This document shows positions 24,322 through 36,365 of a stretch of DNA of 64,000 nucleotides, in pieces (positions within the stretch are counted from its first letter, which is position 1; every line of letters starts with the position of its first letter). Source of the stretch: Armillaria gallica (taxonomy: Eukaryota; Basidiomycota; Agaricomycetes; Agaricales; Physalacriaceae); assembly GCA_037576215.1 (NCBI GenBank), contig JBANDB010000002.1, positions 6,138,001 to 6,202,000 of the forward strand, written 5' to 3'. Made by a program: the position numbers and the translations under genes. The notes beneath the pieces were generated by a model. The model worked only from the letters and a program-made list of their open reading frames with translations. It was not told the DNA's origin and made no database searches.

Positions 24322-26568
24322 TCACGAGGCGCCCCCTCCCTTCGTCTGAACAACTGGAACACACATTGTGTGCCACAGGTACCTCGGAGTTCTCGCCTTT
24401 TTTTCCACATCCTGGCGGACGTCTTCAAAAGGCGACCTCTGGACGACACCCGACAAATCCATATACTCCGTCGAGAAGAAAATCTTCAAGAAGCCGACAT
24501 CAACATCTTGTCCCTCTCTGAGTCTGTACATGTGCGGAACCGTCCCACTCGCACCATACCCGATGGTCAACGAGTCTCGAGGAGGCAGAGAAAAGTCCGC
24601 GTCATTCTTCGCATGTCCAGGTTGATAGTACGAACCTGCAAAGGGAGTCATTAGAGCAGACCGTCAGAATGAGAAAGACGGCTTACTGATACTCAAATCA
24701 CTGATATCGAAATAGAACATCCAAACATAAAGAGGTACCGCCGACGTATTGGTGATCTTGAATCCGTAGATCGCATCCTCATTGACATCGACCATAATCA
24801 CACCGCCAACGTTCAGATTATGACCATTGGGATCAGGCATCAAGACCTCTTCCAAGTCATCCGTGTACTCCCCGGTCTCGTTGAGCTTCATGCACTCGAG
24901 GTTGACCTTTCCAGCGAGGGGGCTCCCTTGACTCGAACGATGAAGGTGCCAGTAAAAATCAGCGGAACTTCGAAGAACGCGGTGGATAGTGTCTGAATCA
25001 TCGATCTTGACTTCGGTGAAGGGCATATGTATTAGCCCATGTTGGCGACAGCGCTCATGCATGATCTCGAAATGGACGTGGTCGCCATCTGTGGTAACGA
25101 CCAGATCCGGCTTATCCTCGCGGCTGTCCACCAAAAAGAATGTCCTCTTTGCTGCTTCGCTACTTTTCATTTCCTTGGCTATCTGCTCAAAGACAGGGAT
25201 GAGTTCTGGGGCCAGCTCGATGAAAAGGCGAACATCCTGTCCATCACCGACTCGAGTTTGCAAGGCAACTCCGGGATTAGGAAGGGCGAATCGCTGCGTT
25301 TTATCGCCGCGTGGGGAGAAATCGCACGTGGTGGTGAAAGCAGTAGTATTTACTGCAATGACAGTTCCAAGAGCACTCCGAGTTTCCCACGCAGACTCGG
25401 ATGCCTTGGTTCTGTCAGCGAAGATGATGAACTCGGCGTTCTTTGTGATCCCATGGGCCTCGCCGGCTTCCAAAACGTATTGCTCCGGCGTCGGGGCGGT
25501 CGGGGCGGACTCTGGCGTCACACCACGGTCACGGTCCTCAGGCTGGGACGGCTGGGATGCGCGGATGGTGTATATTTCGCGGTGTGGGCTGGCTACTTTG
25601 GAATTGAAAAGGCATCGGTCTCGGTGGTCACCTTCACACTGCGGATCTTGTCTGTAAAGGACAGATCAGTATTAGCAGACTAGGAAAGGAAAGTGGGCAT
25701 ACGCGGGCAGATCAGGAAGATTGGCTATTACGTCCGTGTAAGTAAGCTTGTCGACCCCATGCTCTTGTAACATGCTCAACAACTCTGAAGTAAAGACACC
25801 ACGTTTACCCTTTTTCGACTCCTCGGTAGTGGGGATCTCCCTGGCGACTTGCTCCGCCTTACATGCTGAAAGGAGCACGTGTGACAACAACCCTGCCTTC
25901 TTGAATCTCTCTGGAACGAAATCCGCTCTGGCACCTGGGTCATGCGGGTGGAGATCATTGGGGATAGTGTAAGACGCTGGGAGATCGATCCCGCGGACAG
26001 CGAAAGTCTGATCATCGCGTGTGCCCGAGCCAGAGTGACAACAATCAAGAATGACAGTCTGTCGGTGGACATGGTCAGATACCATACGTGATAGAAACGG
26101 GTGGGAGCTCACGATGTTGTCTGACTTTTTATCTGCGATGTCCTGGAGAAGATGAGAGAGCCTCACATCTAGGACGCCTTGACCTCGTTTGATGTTGTCC
26201 GACCCTTCCTTTTTAAAGTCGTGAGGAACCAGCATTTGTATCTTCCTGTCAGTACTACCAGTGGGCCATCCTGGCGGCGCGTTCACGACGGCTCCATGCC
26301 CTGCATAGAAGATGAGAATCGGGTCGCCCCTCTTGATCGCCGGATTGTCCCCAAGGTTCTTAATCTCTTCCTCGATGGTAACTCTCGTGACGTCCTTGTT
26401 GCGAAGATTCTTGATCTGGTGCTCTGAAACATGGAGGGTCTTTTGTAAAAAATCTTTGACAGCATCAGCATCGGCAACAGCACCAGTCAGATCGTGCAGG
26501 TCCGGGTCAGCATATTCATCGATGCCGATAACCAGTGCAAATAGGGGCGGGGTAGGCCTAACAATCAT
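24322..26568 (-). CDS. Caspase-like peptidase C14 protein, copy E
   Basis: The core starts PTPPLFALVIGIDEY, with catalytic His in FYAGHGAVVN and Cys in LDCCHSGSGTR. Copy E carries copy-specific insertions: a PTTEESKKGKR stretch before the GVFTSELL motif and a Pro/Thr-rich EDRDRGVTPESAPTAPTP linker before YVLEAGEAHGITKN. The end module is normal (LTIGYGASG, VDVGFLKIFFSTEY). Family introns follow DNI (GTGAGC donor), LPA and LSIS. The ATG at 26568 lies in the position of the first intron of copies A, D and H. The homologous upstream exon can still be spliced (GAACA/GTTCGT donor, in phase) but has a TGA 11 codons back and its leader ATG is ATA, so translation probably starts at 26568 from intron-retaining RNA, or the 5' end is decayed. 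Confidence 0.8.
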
Positions 26569-26694
26569 GTAATCAATGCGAAAATCCTGGGACGCGAAAT
26601 ATCATATACGAACTGTTCAATGGGAGTACACTGAGGAGGACTATGAAGCACAGAGTCATTATAGTGTATTCATATGGATGGGGATCGACGTACG

Positions 26695-26970
26695 GCTGAG
26701 GAGATGGAAGTGTTTCCTTCGCTGGGCTATCTGTGGCAGCCTGAGACCTGCAAGATTCGAGCGTCAGTTAGTCAATTGTCTTTTTCGCAAGAATCCCTTA
26801 CGTTAGGGGAGGCGGGAAGCTGTCATCATTCGACTGAGGAGATGGAAATGTTGCCTTCACTGGACCATCTGCAGCCTGATTCGGAGGCCTGCAAGATTCG
26901 AGCGTCAGTAAGTCAATCGTTTTGTTCGCAGGGATCCCCTACGTTAGAGGAGGCGGGGAGCTGTAATTGA
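26695..26970 (-). repeat. Tandemly duplicated leader exon and intron of copy E
   Basis: Two adjacent units of about 130 bases (26695-26825 and 26826-26970) share GAGGAGATGGAA, CTGCAAGATTCGAGCGTCAGT, AGTCAAT and GGAGGCGGG(A/G)AGCTGT. On the minus strand each unit contains a GTA(A/G)GGGAT donor and a CTTGCAG acceptor. The leader intron seen once upstream of copies D, F, G and H is therefore present twice here. Confidence 0.75.
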
Positions 26971-27174
26971 AAGCAGAGATTCAACAAGAAGCGTCAAAAG
27001 AATCCAAGGGAAGTTACTGACACGACCAGATACCATAGCAGGTCGAACACAGTGGTGACTGTGATGTTGAGCCAGTCAAGAAACATGCCGATGAAAAACT
27101 GAGACGCAGAAGGTAGACTCAAGACTACTAAAGCTGTATGTGTAACTTGTACTGTAGGACATAAGACTCGGAGG

Positions 27175-27192
27175 TGCGACACTTTATAGGTG
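27175..27192 (-). promoter_or_regulatory. TATA-type core promoter element of copy E
   Basis: The minus strand reads CACCTATAAAGTGTCGCA, matching the family element. It sits farther from the gene than in the other copies because of the leader duplication. Confidence 0.5.
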
Positions 27193-27194
27193 TA

Positions 27195-28033
27195 GCAGAT
27201 TCCGTTACTCTTTCACCTTGCGCATGGGTTGACCGTTTTGCCATCTAATTTTTCAAAACCAGATCTATCTGTGTATTGGCGCCTAGTAATCCGCGTCAGA
27301 TGATGTACACTCTCGGGCGGGGTGGTGGGAAAAATCGTGTCAGATGTGCCGAAGTTAGAAACCTTGTCCCCCATCTCGATTTCTCTGTCATCGAGGGATG
27401 GAACGGAGACTCCGATGAATATACTGTGACGGTTGCAGTGACGTGAATGTTTGCTTATCTGTCTTCCTTCTTCGCTTCCAGTGCCGCCTGTCATACGGGG
27501 GTAAATAAATACACACAGCATCATTAAATCTAGATTGATGTCCAAAAACGTCTGGTGCATAACCCATCGATAGTGATTGATGCCTTCGATCAATTGATGT
27601 ACTCTCTTAGGTTAAAGGAATCAATTTAGACGTGCGCTATGCAATCTCGTAAGTCTTCCTCCTTTTCGCTGAGTTCGCTCTCGCTATAGAGGGACGTGAG
27701 GACGATGAATACATCATGAAGACTACGGTGACGTGCATGTGAATGTTTCTTCCCCTTTCCATCTTCGCCATCAATTCCGCACTATATCTATCAAACAGGG
27801 TCCACGGATCCCCAATGTGTAGGAAGATTTGCCGAAAATTAACATTAACTCTGGTAACACTGCATGACAATTAACTGAGTTATATGTCAGAAAACATAGG
27901 TGGATGTTGCAGAGGACGGCCGTACACTCCGCGTCGAAAATATAAATGTGAACTGCTTGTTTATAACTGTCATCATAACATTTGGATGACTACATACTAC
28001 CCATAAATTCTGTGGTATCAAATGCCGAAGGCA
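27195..28033. repeat. Degenerate spacer built of duplicated caspase flanks
   Basis: The stretch 27230-27540 is a dispersed flank module (GCGTCAGATGATGTACACTCTC, GTCATCGAGGGATGG, then TTGATGTCCA) and 27620-27850 is a second, more decayed version. No gene is seen before the end of copy F. Confidence 0.45.
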
Positions 28034-30262
28034 TCAGGACCAGAGAAAATGATCGACATGAGAGCCATGGTTGGTTGTCATACCTTGGAAGTTGGCCTTG
28101 CCACCCCAACTCTTGCAGTCGTGCGAGATACCCTCTCTGTTTTTCTGAACAATTGCAATACACATCGTGTCCCATACGTACCTGCCCTTCTTCTTAACCG
28201 AAATACTCTGGCGGCATTCCGTGAAAGGTGAACTCTGGACGATGCCCGACAAGTCCATATATTCTGTCGAGAAGAAGAGCTTCAAGAAGCCGACCTCAAC
28301 GCCTTGTCCCTTTCTTGGTGTCAACCTGCTCGGAGGCGTCCCACTTGCACCGTACCCGATGGTCAACGATTCTCCAGGAGGGAGAGAGAAATCAACGGCG
28401 CCGTCTTTCGCACTTCCCGGTTGATAATAAGGAGCTAAAAAAGCAGATGAACTGGTCAGTCGAGTCGGCAATGAAGATCAACAGGACGACGTACTGATGC
28501 TCAAATCACTAACATCAAAATAGAACATTGAAACATAAAGAGGCACCTTGATGCCAGGATGCATATTGGTGATCTTGAATCCATACTTCACATCCTTTTC
28601 GTCATCAACGAAAATCACGCCTCCATTGTTTAGATTCTCGCCATCGGGTTCCAAAACCGCCTCGAAGCCGAGTCCAGTCTCTTTGAGTTTCATACACTCC
28701 AGCATGATGGCTCCGGCGAGGGGCCTCCCTTGACTAGAACGGCGAAGGTGCCAGTAAAAGTCAGCAGAACTTCGAAGAATGCGGTGGATAACGTCCGCAT
28801 CATCAATTTCGACCTCGAATGGCATGCGTGTCAGCCCATGTTGGCGACAGAGCTTGTCCATGATCTCGAAATGGACAACGTCAAAATCCGCGGCAATGAC
28901 TAGATCCGGTTCATCGTCGCGGCTATCCACCAAACAGAATCCCCTCTTTCCTTTGTTGTCACTTTGCATCTCCTTGACTATCTTCTCCCGGACACCGAGC
29001 AGCCTTTCGTCCCGTTCAATAAGAAGGCTGATGTCCTGTCTCTCGCCGACCCGAGTCTGCAAGGCAAATCCTGGAAGGGTGAGGGGGAATGGTGTTTCAT
29101 TGCCACGCGAGGAGAAATTGCATGTGGTGTTGAAAGCGGTGGTATTTGAAGCAATGACAGGCCCAAGAGTAGATGACATGTCTCTGGAAGTAAAGACAAC
29201 GAACTCTGCCTTGTTTGTGATCCCATGAGCCTCACCAGCTTCCAAAACATACTGGCCCGGCTTATCGGAAGAACGTATGGGATATAGTTTTCGTTGTGGG
29301 CTGGCTACTTTGGAATTGAAAAGGGATCGGGATTGGTGGAAACCTTCGCACTGCGGATTCTGTCTGTAACGGATGATAAGTATTAGCAGACTAACACATG
29401 AAAGGAGGCTTACGCAGGAAGATCAGGTAAATTGGCTATTACGTCCGTGTAAGTGAGCTTGTCGACGCCGCTTTTCTTGAACAGGCTCAACAACGCTGAA
29501 GTAAAGGCGCCATGTCCATCTCTTTCTCCGGCTTCTTGCCCGTGCTTACACGCTGAAAGGAGCACGTGCGATAACAGACCTGACTTCTCATATCCCTTTG
29601 CAGCGGCAATCGCCCGCACCCTGTCATGCGGAATGTCATGCAAGAGATCCTGGGGAATACTGTAATCTTCTGGGAGTTTGATCCCGCGTACGGCAAAGGT
29701 AGGATCATGGTTGATTGTTCGCGTACCCGAGGCGGAGTGACAACAATCAAGAATGACGGTCTGTCAGAGTACCTGGTCAGATACTATACATGACCGAAAT
29801 AAAAGGAATATTACAATATTGTCTGATTTCTTTTCTGCAACGTCTTGGAGAAGATGAGCAAGCCTCTCATCTAGTACACCTTGACCTCGCTTAGAGTCGT
29901 CCGACCCGCTGGGGTTAAAATCGTGTGGGACCAGCATTTGTATCTTCCCGTTGGCGCAGAGCCATCCGGACAGCGCGTTCGCTTCGGCTCCATGTCCTGC
30001 ATAGTATATGAGAATTGGGTCGTCCTCCTTGATCGCGGGATTGCTTCCAAGGTTCTTGATCTCCATCTCGATAGTAGCTCTCGTGGCTTCCTCGTTGCGA
30101 AGATTCTTGATTCGGTTCTCTGGAACGCGCAGTGTCTCGTGTAAAAAAATGTAGACGGCGTCAGCATCGGCAACAGCACCGTGCAGCTCTCTCAGCCCGT
30201 AAGAACGGTGCATGTACTTGTCGATACCGATAACCAGTGCAAATAAGGGCGGGATAGAGCTA
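28034..30262 (-). CDS. Caspase-like peptidase C14 protein, copy F (start damaged)
   Basis: The core PPLFALVIGIDKY is encoded at about 30252, with catalytic His in YYAGHGAEAN. Catalytic Cys lies in DCCHSASGTR; copy F is the only copy with Ala in place of Gly after CHS. Middle and C-terminal regions are intact (YVLEAGEAHGITNK; LTIGYGASG; VEVGFLKLFFSTEY), and the stop is later than in paralogs, adding about 30 residues that end GSHVDHFLWS. No in-frame ATG precedes the core: the usual intronic ATG is out of frame and a TGA lies just upstream. The first in-frame Met (30213) would remove the first strand. The upstream exon can be spliced in phase (GAAGA/GTGCAT donor) but is frameshifted relative to D and H. 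It is either a recent pseudogene or uses an unrecognised first exon. Confidence 0.7.
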
Positions 30263-30623
30263 ACAATGCATAATCAGTGCACATATCCTAGAACACGAAA
30301 ATAAATATGCACTCTTCAATAGGAATACATAGAGGAGGAGGACTGTGAAGCACAGAGTCATTACGGCCTATTCACGTGGATAGAGTTCAACGTACGACTT
30401 AAAAGATGAAGTCTTTCCCTCCGCTGGACCATCTGCAGGCCTGTGAGATTCGAGCATTAGCAGTAGGTCAATCGTTCCTTCTGCAGGGATCCCTTACATT
30501 GGAAGGGGCGGGAAGCTGTGATAGACGGAGATTCAGTACGAACCCTCGTAAGATTTGGAAAGCAAGATACACAAGAGGGGTTCTCAAGAGTGAGATTGTA
30601 CCAGTGTAGCTTGTAATGCAAGG

Positions 30624-30645
30624 CGAGGAAGCGCGACACTTTCTA
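30624..30645 (-). promoter_or_regulatory. Decayed core promoter element of copy F
   Basis: The minus strand reads CATCTAGAAAGTGTCGCGC. The TATAAA core of the family is changed to TAGAAA, while the flanking AGTGTCGC is kept. Together with the lost start codon this suggests copy F is decaying. Confidence 0.45.
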
Positions 30646-30689
30646 GATGTATCAAGGCTCTTTCACCTTGCACATATGTTCGCTTTTAT

Positions 30690-31420
30690 TCTGGCTTTGG
30701 ACAAGGCATTGCAAGAGATTCATCCACGCGTTAATGCCTTCTGTTGACCCGTTTGGAAATGCTGCAAAGAGACCTCGTCCCTCATGGCGCTCTCGTTATC
30801 GAGGCACATGAAGATAGTGAGTCCATCCTGACGACCCCCCCGCGATCACGATGTGAATGTGAACTTTTCATTCTTCTTCGCTGCGTTGACAGCGGTACTA
30901 GAAGGTAGACACTGGAACCGAATTGACATCCATAAGACGCTGTAAATGGGGCCCTGTACGTACACGGGTGGGGGGACTTTGGATATCAATGACAATTCGG
31001 AGAAACAGAGGCGCCCATAAGGAAGGATGAGAGAATCTATAATCTGTACCAAAGGTGGTCGTAGGTGGGACACGAGTGGAGACTCACACAGTCGCCAGTC
31101 ACTGGGTTTGAATTTGTTAAATATAGATCTCCTTGAAGTCAAGGATGATATGGTTATGCAGGTAGGCCGGATGTGTCCTTCCTCGAAGGTAGTAAATTCT
31201 CCTCTCCATGACTCTCGTTCCTGAATGACTTGGGTCTGAATGGGAAAAGATACTAGTGGTGAACTGGAAAGCTAGGACGAACTTGATGACGATGTCAAGT
31301 TATAGTTAACCCAGGCACCTATCAAGAATAAGCAATGTGAATGCAGAGGTGATGGGTAAGCGCCTACGGAGCAATTTCTTGGACACTCTTGGAGCATCAA
31401 AGACTCTGTCACAATGGGAG
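30690..31420. repeat. Spacer of duplicated flank modules
   Basis: The stretch 30690-30960 is another version of the dispersed flank module (CATCCACGCGTTAATGCCTTC, GACCTCGTCCCTCATGGCGC, then ACTGGAACCGAATTGACATCCAT). The stretch 31120-31290 is related to 13600-13800 and 14590-14780. I see no gene. Confidence 0.4.
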
Positions 31421-31539
31421 ATTCCCTTTCATTTGACGGAAATTGGTGTCGCCTCTTGCAAAGCTGCGGTAGCCGAGCTCCGAGGCTTAGGCCTAAGCGC
31501 TTGAGCTTGAGCGCTTAAGTGCCTTAACGTAGCCCTGTC

Positions 31540-32290
31540 AACGGCTTTGAATCCCCCTTCCCATTCTTCTTTAAACGCCTCCAACTCCCTTGAGGCTGTA
31601 GGGAGGCTTTTTACGCCACACGGGGCGAGCGTGTTCCATACTGAGTCATTGTCAAGCAGCCGTCGTTGGAGCAGATTTACCATACTTGCACGGATCCGAT
31701 TGATATTAACGCAGTCCTCCTTTTTCATTTCGTCGCTTTTGTCCTTGGAAGGAATTAAGAAAGTAGTTTTTAAAATGTTGATGCGGCCTGAAAACATTAA
31801 CCCGCTTACAAAGCTCAAACTCTACTACACCGGACCGCGATCTCCGGATATTCTGAAGCGCCGCAACTTCTGGTTGTCGCTGGCGTAGTTCTTGTCTGAA
31901 GTCCGCCAGGTATTCAATTAGCTTGAGGAAGAGAAGCAAAGCTCACAATGGTATGTCATTGGTGACAGGCTCCCCGGGAGAATGGCTGTGTGATTACGAC
32001 AAACCCACGACTTTAAACCACCCCGCCTTACTTGCACCTTACACTCCTCGAACTCCCGAACTATTTAGTTTACTAGCGCCGGCGTCATGGAACCTCGCCA
32101 CAAAACGCAACAGTTAATATGGTATACCTACATTAATATTATAGTCAAAATTGTAAAGGGATTTATTATGCCACTTCGCTGAATGACAGATGATCGACTC
32201 CTCTTTGCTCATTGAACTGTGTACGAGTCTCGTCGAACGGTCGAGATTAAAACAGATTCATTACCAACGAATCCGTTTGAGAACATGCCC
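31540..32290 (-). pseudogene. Rearranged transcription factor relic
   Basis: The reverse complement contains pieces of transcription factor exon 7: ELEAFKEEWEG (about 31560-31600), the INRIRASMVN-like remnant of NRIRVWQICFNL (about 31660-31710), a part matching VARFHD (about 32085-32105), and another NRIRVWQICFNLDRST remnant (about 32225-32285). The pieces are out of order relative to the intact gene, so the copy has been internally rearranged. Confidence 0.65.
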
Positions 32291-32439
32291 TTCACTAGTC
32301 AGTTTAGCGTTTACGTGACAAGCTGTTTAGTTAGTGAGACTTAGAAAAGGAAACCGTTCAGATAAACGTACCGTATACAGGCATATACTGTACATGTGGC
32401 AAGGATCTATTTTCCTTCTGCTTTCTACGGGCGCTCGCA

Positions 32440-33130
32440 CTCTCCGGACTTTCTGAACAGCAATAGGCCCACTGCTGCAAAGAAGATCCGTCCGTTTATT
32501 GACGCCTTCTATTACCCTGTGTCAGATGACCACAGTCGAGCGGGTTGAACGTGTTATGTATAAGCGCTGAAAGGTATCTTGTCCTTCATTTCGCTTCCTC
32601 TGTTACCGAGGGATAAGCGCTTCGATGAATACATTTCGATGATTTAACTGCATTGACTTACGTGAATGTGTGAAAAAAAATTTCCTCATTCCTCGATGCG
32701 TTAGCCATCATACTGGGAAATACGCATGGCGTCTGCATTACAATCCAGAAATATCTTGCGCGTGGTCCATCGATAACGATCCGGAGAGGCCATGGGCTTT
32801 ATCAGAAGCAGGGCAAACGTTAAATCCTCGGGAAACTGACTTGACGCCGTAAACATTGAAGGCGCGACTTGGACGTAAGGCGACCGGCACTTTATAGATG
32901 TAGCAGGGTCCGTTGCCCGTTCACACACACGTTCGTTCCGATTATCTGGAAACCAGCTGCAAAAGAGATCCATACGTGCATTGACGCCTTCTATTTTGAT
33001 GTGAACACGGACGCTTTTTGAAATCTTTATTTCTTCCTCGTTGCGTTATTCTAGATCCGTCGAACAAAGAAGTGAATACAGCATCGAATCTTAGTTATTG
33101 AAGCTGATATCCATTTAGGCCTCTGGGATG
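32440..33130. repeat. Two successive caspase-flank modules with an orphan promoter
   Basis: The stretches 32460-32720 and 32940-33130 are both versions of the dispersed flank module. Between them, 32881-32900 holds the family TATA element on the minus strand (ATCTATAAAGTGCCGGTCG), with no caspase gene downstream of it. This is the remnant of a caspase copy whose body has been lost. Confidence 0.55.
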
Positions 33131-33219
33131 TTAAGAACAGGTAGGAGGCTGTGCAAACACAAATGAGGGGAGCATTTCCATGATGATGAAGGGAAAAAAA
33201 GACGCCTGTGAGGAACTCG

Positions 33220-33760
33220 GACTCGAGTAACCGAAGCAAAGCAACCACAGAATCAGACACCGAACAAGAAGAAGCACACCCCAGCAAGGGACAGAGAGTC
33301 GGATAGCAGCGACTATATCGTCGGCGCCAGCGTAAGGTCGTGTGTCTACCCAGACTATACATATAAACAGCACGAGACTGTCTGCGTCGTACAGAGGGGC
33401 AGAAACGGAGGACGGCACCCAACTAAGTCGCAAATATACTTCTTCCCCCAGACAACTCCTTGAAATTCGTCTAGCCTAGATCCGACCGACGGAAGGACAC
33501 CATCACGAGTCTCCTCAAGTGGCTGCTTTCATACCGTATGACGCCTTCACCAGCAACTACAACGTCCACCTGGCTCAACCTTCTTCATTTCTGCATACAA
33601 ATTTCTGTGGATGACGACGAAGATGGGAGCCGACGTTTCAGAAGGAGCGGTAGTTACCGATTGAATTTGGCATCGAAATCAAGGACGAAAACGTGGACAG
33701 CGATATGCGGCAAATGAGACTTCTCTTGGTTTCTCCAACGTCGTAACCCGCAGCGTCCAT
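33220..33760 (+). pseudogene. Transcription factor relic lacking the zinc cluster
   Basis: Blocks match exons 1-3 of the transcription factor in order: CACCGAACAAGAAGAAGC, CCAGCAAGGGACAG and GCAGCGACTATATCGTCGG (about 3310-3390); then CGTACAGAGGGGCAGAAACG (about 3566-3590); GAGTCTCCTCAAGTGGCTGC (about 3700-3720); and GCGGCAAATGAGAC (about 4117-4130). The zinc-binding region is deleted and frames are broken. Confidence 0.75.
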
Positions 33761-33849
33761 GACTAATTCTCAAGATTGTCTGGGTAAGTTTTTATCCCTT
33801 AGTTGCTGTATATGGAGGAGAGGACTAGACAACTTCAACTCATCGCGCT

Positions 33850-34130
33850 TTACAAGGAATTTCAACATACACCTCCTACCATAGCGAAGAAGTGATAAAA
33901 ATAAATCGTGTCATTTTGGCGAGGGCTTATGTCCGTTATGATTTCGCGTCCACGGTTCCTAGGAATAGAGACACCTTCATATACCTGAAACAAAGTTAGC
34001 AAGTAGATGATGAAGTTGAAATGAGATGTACAAGTCAAAATTGAAGCGCTGTGAACAGGTAATGAATGATGGGGATGGTAGTGGTGATGGTCAGAGTTAA
34101 GAAACGGTTAAATAGTCGTCCGCTGAGGTA
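33850..34130 (+). repeat. Copy of the 3' flank of caspase copy A
   Basis: This stretch is related to 9940-10250 (shared TTTCAACATACACC-like, AAAATAAATC(G/A)TGT, TTCGCGTCCACGGTTCCTA-like and AATTGAAGCGCTGT blocks). It directly follows the transcription factor relic and abuts the 3' end of copy G. Confidence 0.65.
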
Positions 34131-34228
34131 TCAGTCATCGATACCATCAAAACTAATGGCAAATGAACGCCATCACGGATTGTGGCACCTTGAAAGATGC
34201 ACTGGGAGCCCTGGGGACGATCACAGTC

Positions 34229-36365
34229 TTAGCCTCGCGAGGGGCCCTCGCGTCCCCTTTTCTGAACAACGGCAACACACATCGAGTCCCACAAACGCCT
34301 GCTCTCCGGCGCGGCTCGCGCTCCCCCGCGGAATTCAGTGAAAGGCGACTCCTGGACGATACCCGACAAGTCCATATACTCCGTCGAGAAGAAAAGCTTC
34401 AAGAACCCAACATCGACATCCTGTCCCTCTCTTAGTGTGTACATGTGTGGAACCGTCCCACTCGCACCGTACCCAATGGCCAACGATTCCCCAGGAGGAA
34501 GAGAAACATCAGTGTTGTTCTTCGCACCCCCCGGTTGGTAGTACGAACCTGCAAAGGAAGTCATTAAAGAGGAAAATGGGATGAGAAAGAGATGGCGTAC
34601 TGATGCTCAAGTCACTGACATCAAAATAGAACATCCAAACATAAAGAGGTACCGACATCGCATCGGTAATCTTGAATCCGTAGATCCCTTCCTCATCGAC
34701 ATCAACCATAATCACACCTCCAACGTTCAGATTGTGGCCATTGGGATCAGGCATCAAAACCTCTTCCAAGTCGTCCGTGTACTCTCCGGTCTCTTTAAGC
34801 TTCATACACTTGAGTGTGCTTGTGGCGAGGGGACTCCGTTTACTCGAATGGCGAAGGTACCAGTAAAAATCAGCCGAACTCTGGAGAATGTGGTGGAGAG
34901 CGTCCGAATCATCGATGTCGACCCCGAATGGCATGTGTGTTAGCCCGTGTTGTCGACAGAGCTTGTCCATGATCTCGAAATGGATAACATCGCCATCCGC
35001 GGCAACGACCAGATCTGGTTCATCGTCCCGGCTCTTCACCAAACGGAATCCCCTCTTTCCTGCTTCCATCTCGTTGGCTATCTGCTCGAAGACACTGAGT
35101 AACCTCTCGTTCTCCTCGACCAAAAGGCGAACATCTTGGTCCTGACCAACCCGAGTCTGCAAGGCATATCCGGAAGCAGCAAGGGGGAATGGCGCTTCAT
35201 TGCCCAGCGCGGAGAGAAATTTACATGAGGAGGTGAAAGCGGCTGTATTTGAAACAACGACGGTTCCCAGAGTAGATGTCATTCTTCTATCAGCAAAGAC
35301 AGCGAACTCGGCGTTCTTTGTGATTCCATGGGCCTCGCCAGCTTCCAAAACGTACATGCCCGGCGTGTTAGCGGACGCGCGGATGGGATACAATTCGCGT
35401 TGTGAGCTGGCTACTTTGGAATTGAACAGGTATCGAGATTGGTGAACACCCTCACACTGCGGGTCTTGCCTATACCAGACAAATCAGTGTTGGCAGACTA
35501 GGACACGAAGGCGGGCTTACGCATGAAGATCAGGCAGACTGGTTATCATGTCCTTGTAAGTAAGCTTGTCGATGCCCTTTTCCCGTAGCAAGTTTAACAA
35601 CGCTGAAGTAAATACGCCGCGTCCATCTCTTTCTCCGGCTTCTTGCCCGTGCTTACAGGCTGCAAGGAGCACGTGTGATAATAGACCTGTCTTATCGAAT
35701 CCCTTTGCAACTTCACTCGCCCGAGCATCCGGCTCAATTTCATGCAAGAGGTTTTGAGCGATAGCGTAAGTCTCTGGGAGATCGACCCCGCGAACGGCGA
35801 AAGTAGGATCGTCGGTGTCGTCTGTCCGCGTGCCAGAGCCAGAGTGACAACAATCGAAAATGACAGTCTGTCGGTACACCCGATTAGATACGTTGCGCGA
35901 TAGAAACGAGTGAAAACTTGCAATATTGTCTGACTTCTTCGTCGCGAGGTCTGCAAGAAGATGAGAGAGCTTCATATCTAGTACACCTTGACCCTGCTCG
36001 GAGTCGTCCGACCCGCTCGTGATAAAGTCGTGTGGAACCAGCATTTGTATCTTCCCGTTGGCGCTGGGCCATCCCGATGGTGCAGTTGCCTCAGCACCAT
36101 GCCCTGCGTAAAAGATGAGAATCGGGTCATCCTTCTTGATCTTCGGGTGTTTCCCAAGGTCCTTAATCGCCGCCTCGATAGTCAACCTCGTGGCTTCCTC
36201 ATTGCGAAGATTCTTGATTCGTCCCGTTGGAACGCGGAGATTCTCTTGTAAAAATGTGCTGATGGCGTCGGCATCGGCAACAGCACCACTTAGGTTTGGG
36301 ATCCAGTTCGAAAGGTACTCGTCGATGCCAATAACGAGTGCAAATAGCGGGGCAGGACTAATCAT
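34229..36365 (-). CDS. Caspase-like peptidase C14 protein, copy G
   Basis: The core starts SPAPLFALVIGIDEY, with catalytic His in FYAGHGAEAT and Cys in FDCCHSGSGTR. The middle region (YVLEAGEAHGITKN; HFEIMDKLCR) and C-terminal module (LAIGYGASG, VDVGFLKLFFSTEY) are intact. The intron after DNI has a GC donor (GCAAGT...CAG), unlike the GT donor of all other copies. The start at 36365 is the ATG inside the usual first intron. The upstream exon found in D and H is present (MVSKSRLLCRT) but a small deletion brings TAG into frame, so normal splicing would not give a fused product; intron retention with use of 36365 would. The 5' flank to about 37330 is a duplicate of those of D and H. Confidence 0.82.

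Noticed and set aside
31480..31530. Palindrome-rich AAGCGCTT / GAGCGCTTAAG stretch
   Set aside because: It is short and isolated, next to a rearranged relic. There is no sign of a functional site.
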